From positions 248,001-312,000 of the forward strand of contig JAFLBI010000002.1 of the NCBI GenBank assembly GCA_017303835.1: a stretch of DNA of 64,000 nucleotides. Direction: 5' to 3'. The position numbers were made by a program, and so were the translations under genes. How positions within the stretch are numbered: position 1 is the stretch's first letter; each line of letters begins with the position of its first letter. This stretch comes from Chitinophagales bacterium (GTDB taxonomy: Bacteria; Bacteroidota; Bacteroidia; Chitinophagales; Chitinophagaceae). Shown here one piece after another: positions 62,387-64,000 of the stretch. Under the pieces are notes generated by a model. It searched no databases and was not told the DNA's origin. It was given only the letters and a program-made list of their open reading frames with translations.

Positions 62387-63046
62387 TTATTTTCCGCCTA
62401 ATTTGAAAACCAATCCGCTGCCCATGCCAAATTGCAATACAGAGGAGTTGGTAGACAAACCAACGCCGGAACCACTGGTGCCAAAATAAGCGCCACCACC
62501 AATCGACTGTACAGCAGATTGCAATTGCAATTGAAAACGCAGACCAATTGATTTGGCAGCCCATACGATAGCTCCGCCGTGAAGTCCCCATGCAAATCGA
62601 GTTAAGCTTCCATTGCCACCCGGGTCAGGATTTTTGATACTAATAATGGCCAGGCCAGCCTGTGCGCCACCAAAAGCTTCTGCTTTTTTGCCAATGGGTT
62701 GATAACGGTTACCTCCTATTAGAATATAGTTAATGCCTGTATTGAAATCCTTTCTTTTGACACCTCCGTTATTGCTAACATAGGTGAGGGGTACATCTGT
62801 ATCCTGTCTGTAATAGTTGATGCTAACGCCAAAATTGCTTCTTGGCATCACCTCCAATCCCAAACCCCACTGAAAATTACCCATAATCTTACCTCTGTAA
62901 TAGTTGCCCACATCAAAGTAAGAATCAATGGCATCATCAAACACATAATTGCCCAACACATGCATCCTGATAGCAGGAGCTTTCTGTGCGAAAGTGAATT
63001 GACCTGCAAGCAGCAGGCAAAAACAAAAGATGATTTTTTGTTTCAT
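62387..63046 (-). CDS. Outer-membrane beta-barrel protein
   Basis: 219 aa with signal peptide (IIFCFCLLLAGQFTFAQ) and about ten amphipathic strands: MHVLGNYVFDDAIDSYFDVG, GVSINYYRQDTDVPLTYV, AFGGAQAGLAIISIKNPD and WAAKSIGLRFQLQLQSAVQS. OmpW/OmpX-like small barrel of unknown function. It starts 8 bases after the stop of the lipoprotein gene on the same strand, so both are in one operon. Confidence 0.8.
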   Translation of the reverse strand: MKQKIIFCFCLLLAGQFTFAQKAPAIRMHVLGNYVFDDAIDSYFDVGNYYRGKIMGNFQWGLGLEVMPRSNFGVSINYYRQDTDVPLTYVSNNGGVKRKDFNTGINYILIGGNRYQPIGKKAEAFGGAQAGLAIISIKNPDPGGNGSLTRFAWGLHGGAIVWAAKSIGLRFQLQLQSAVQSIGGGAYFGTSGSGVGLSTNSSVLQFGMGSGLVFKLGGK

Positions 63047-63054
63047 ATCAGTGT

Positions 63055-63666
63055 TTAAATGATTTTTCTTTTTTGCATGTCTTTTACGAGTGCGTTACAG
63101 TAATCGGCAACTGCTCTGTTATCAGGATCAGTCGCTTTACTGCCAGCAGTATACTTTAACTGCTTATCCGCCAGACTGTAAAAATTGGTTTCAACACTGT
63201 AGAGATTACTGAATTGAAAGCCTTTACCGGGACTTTCATATACATTTTTATACAGCTGGCCGGTGAACTCCATATAGTTTCTATAATAATTGGGGGTAAC
63301 AAAACTGCTACCCTTATCATAATTCGCTTGTTTCTCTACATTGGTGAGGTGTATTACCAGAACGCCATCGAAACCATCATTGGTTATGCGTTGTGCAAAA
63401 TTGTCTCTGCCCATTTGTTGAGCAGCACGGTTGCCATACAAGCTGGTGCTTGTTGCTGCTGGAATACCTTTTTGTGTCAAAACTTCCAGCATGGTACGCT
63501 CTGTTCTGGCTGCGGCTGAATCATATTGCTCTGGCATCACAGAAACGACCAGAACTTTCTTCCAGGGTAACTGAATATTGGCGGTATTACTTTCTGCGTG
63601 ATCAATAAACTTAGTGCTGGTGCAGGCAACACTGAATAAAAAAAATAATGGGAGAAACCTTTTCAT
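63055..63666 (-). CDS. Periplasmic or outer-membrane lipoprotein of unknown function
   Basis: 203 aa from ATG 63666, where the lipoprotein signal (LPLFFLFSVACTSTKFIDHA, Cys 15) begins; the longer frame lacks an N-terminal signal. The body has KKVLVVSVMPEQYDSAAART, KGIPAATSTSLYGN and DGVLVIHLTNVEKQANYDKG, alternating beta and helix, similar to GNA1162/LpoB-like lipoproteins. I do not recognise a named family. First gene of the pair with the barrel. Confidence 0.75.
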   Translation of the reverse strand: MKRFLPLFFLFSVACTSTKFIDHAESNTANIQLPWKKVLVVSVMPEQYDSAAARTERTMLEVLTQKGIPAATSTSLYGNRAAQQMGRDNFAQRITNDGFDGVLVIHLTNVEKQANYDKGSSFVTPNYYRNYMEFTGQLYKNVYESPGKGFQFSNLYSVETNFYSLADKQLKYTAGSKATDPDNRAVADYCNALVKDMQKRKII

Positions 63667-63788
63667 GTGCGCTAATAATTCTTTGTGGGAAGATACAGGC
63701 TTTTCGGTTTGTTTACTGCTGAAGCAGGATAATTTGTTGCTGGTAAATCCGGTTTTTCCGATATTTAAATTGTACCAACACACCTATT

Positions 63789-64000
63789 ATGAAAAAGATC
63801 TTTGTTTTTGTATGCTTCGCCCTGGGCTTATTGGCAGCGCCATCTGTAGAAGCAGCGGCTTTCAGCAAGCCTGCAATGGATGATTCAACTACATTAAGTG
63901 CTGAAGAAAGTATTCTGCTGAAAGAGTCTGTTCAGTCATTTCAGTCGCTCAGTAAGAAAGAGCGTAAGCAGCGTTTGCAGGAAGCAAAAAAGGCTTTGCG
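63789..64000 (+). CDS. Start of a secreted or membrane protein (cut by the window edge)
   Basis: 70 codons open to the right edge. MKKIFVFVCFALGLLAAPSV then EAAAFSKPAM is a signal-type leader, followed by SVQSFQSLSKKERKQRLQEA, a Lys-rich helix. The KKERKQR segment after a leader resembles the N-terminus of some Bacteroidota YqaE/Pmp3 or DUF-type membrane proteins, but the identity cannot be told. Divergent from the lipoprotein gene with a 122-base gap. Confidence 0.6.
   Translation, partial: MKKIFVFVCFALGLLAAPSVEAAAFSKPAMDDSTTLSAEESILLKESVQSFQSLSKKERKQRLQEAKKAL

Noticed and set aside
1-64000. CRISPR arrays, transposases, phage genes
   Set aside because: No regularly spaced repeats or recombinase/transposase domains were seen in any frame.

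Overview
The window looks like a piece of a Bacteroidota chromosome, most likely from the Chitinophagaceae. This is inferred from the SusC/SusD pair, DUF2911, DUF5009, HYC_CC_PP and DUF6660-type proteins, the RND pump fused to a TolC domain, and one well-formed Bacteroidota promoter (TTTG, 19 bases, TATTTTTG). No tRNA, rRNA, CRISPR array or transposase was found.

Region 1 (1-23,077) is a co-directional minus-strand metal-resistance region. The order of transcription runs from right to left. It opens with a copper/silver module: an AraC-type regulator with its own CxxC metal-binding domain, an HMA-MauE/DoxX membrane protein, HYC_CC_PP and HMA periplasmic proteins, a DUF3347 lipoprotein, CusA in two ORFs, a CusC-like TolC, a multicopper oxidase, two adaptors with heavy-metal-binding domains, and DUF2911. 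Two gene remnants follow (PepSY and a porin). A divalent-cation module comes next: a DUF6660-like protein, a 50-aa membrane protein, a CzcA-TolC fusion, a CzcB adaptor, an MgtC-like protein, a NicO-like protein and a Zn/Cd/Pb-type P-type ATPase. A PaaK/CapK-like ligase runs off the left edge.

Region 2 (23,428-43,927) is a carbohydrate locus. It holds a ROK regulator, AGE epimerase, FAD-dependent oxidoreductase, SusC (interrupted by an in-frame TAG), SusD, DUF5009, GH92, two GHL10-type glycosidase paralogues, an MFS transporter, SGNH esterase, DUF4434, a NAGPA-type phosphodiester glycosidase and an L,D-transpeptidase-like protein. The last six plus-strand genes are tightly or translationally coupled. 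The pathway suggested is outer-membrane binding and import of a glycan, trimming by lipoprotein glycosidases, and inner-membrane uptake. The actual glycan cannot be read from the sequence.

Region 3 (44,480-50,727) is a TetR-controlled tripartite RND drug-type efflux operon. Two nearly identical 19-bp operators flank tetR, and one of them lies inside a consensus promoter.

Region 4 (51,087-58,864) is a signalling locus: a PAS-only protein facing an operon of a receiver-PAS-kinase, a lone receiver, an outer-membrane barrel, a small PstS-like periplasmic protein and a HAMP-PAS-PAS kinase. Region 5 (59,364-64,000) has a GH3 glycosidase, a flavin-reductase-like protein, a small barrel and a lipoprotein, and the start of a further secreted or membrane protein.

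A structured intergenic repeat occurs once at 23.2 kb and twice in tandem at 44.1-44.4 kb. The most interesting items are the 35-bp frame-breaking segment with 8-bp direct repeats in cusA, the structured repeat, the TetR operator pair, and the signalling operon with a barrel and a PstS-like protein.
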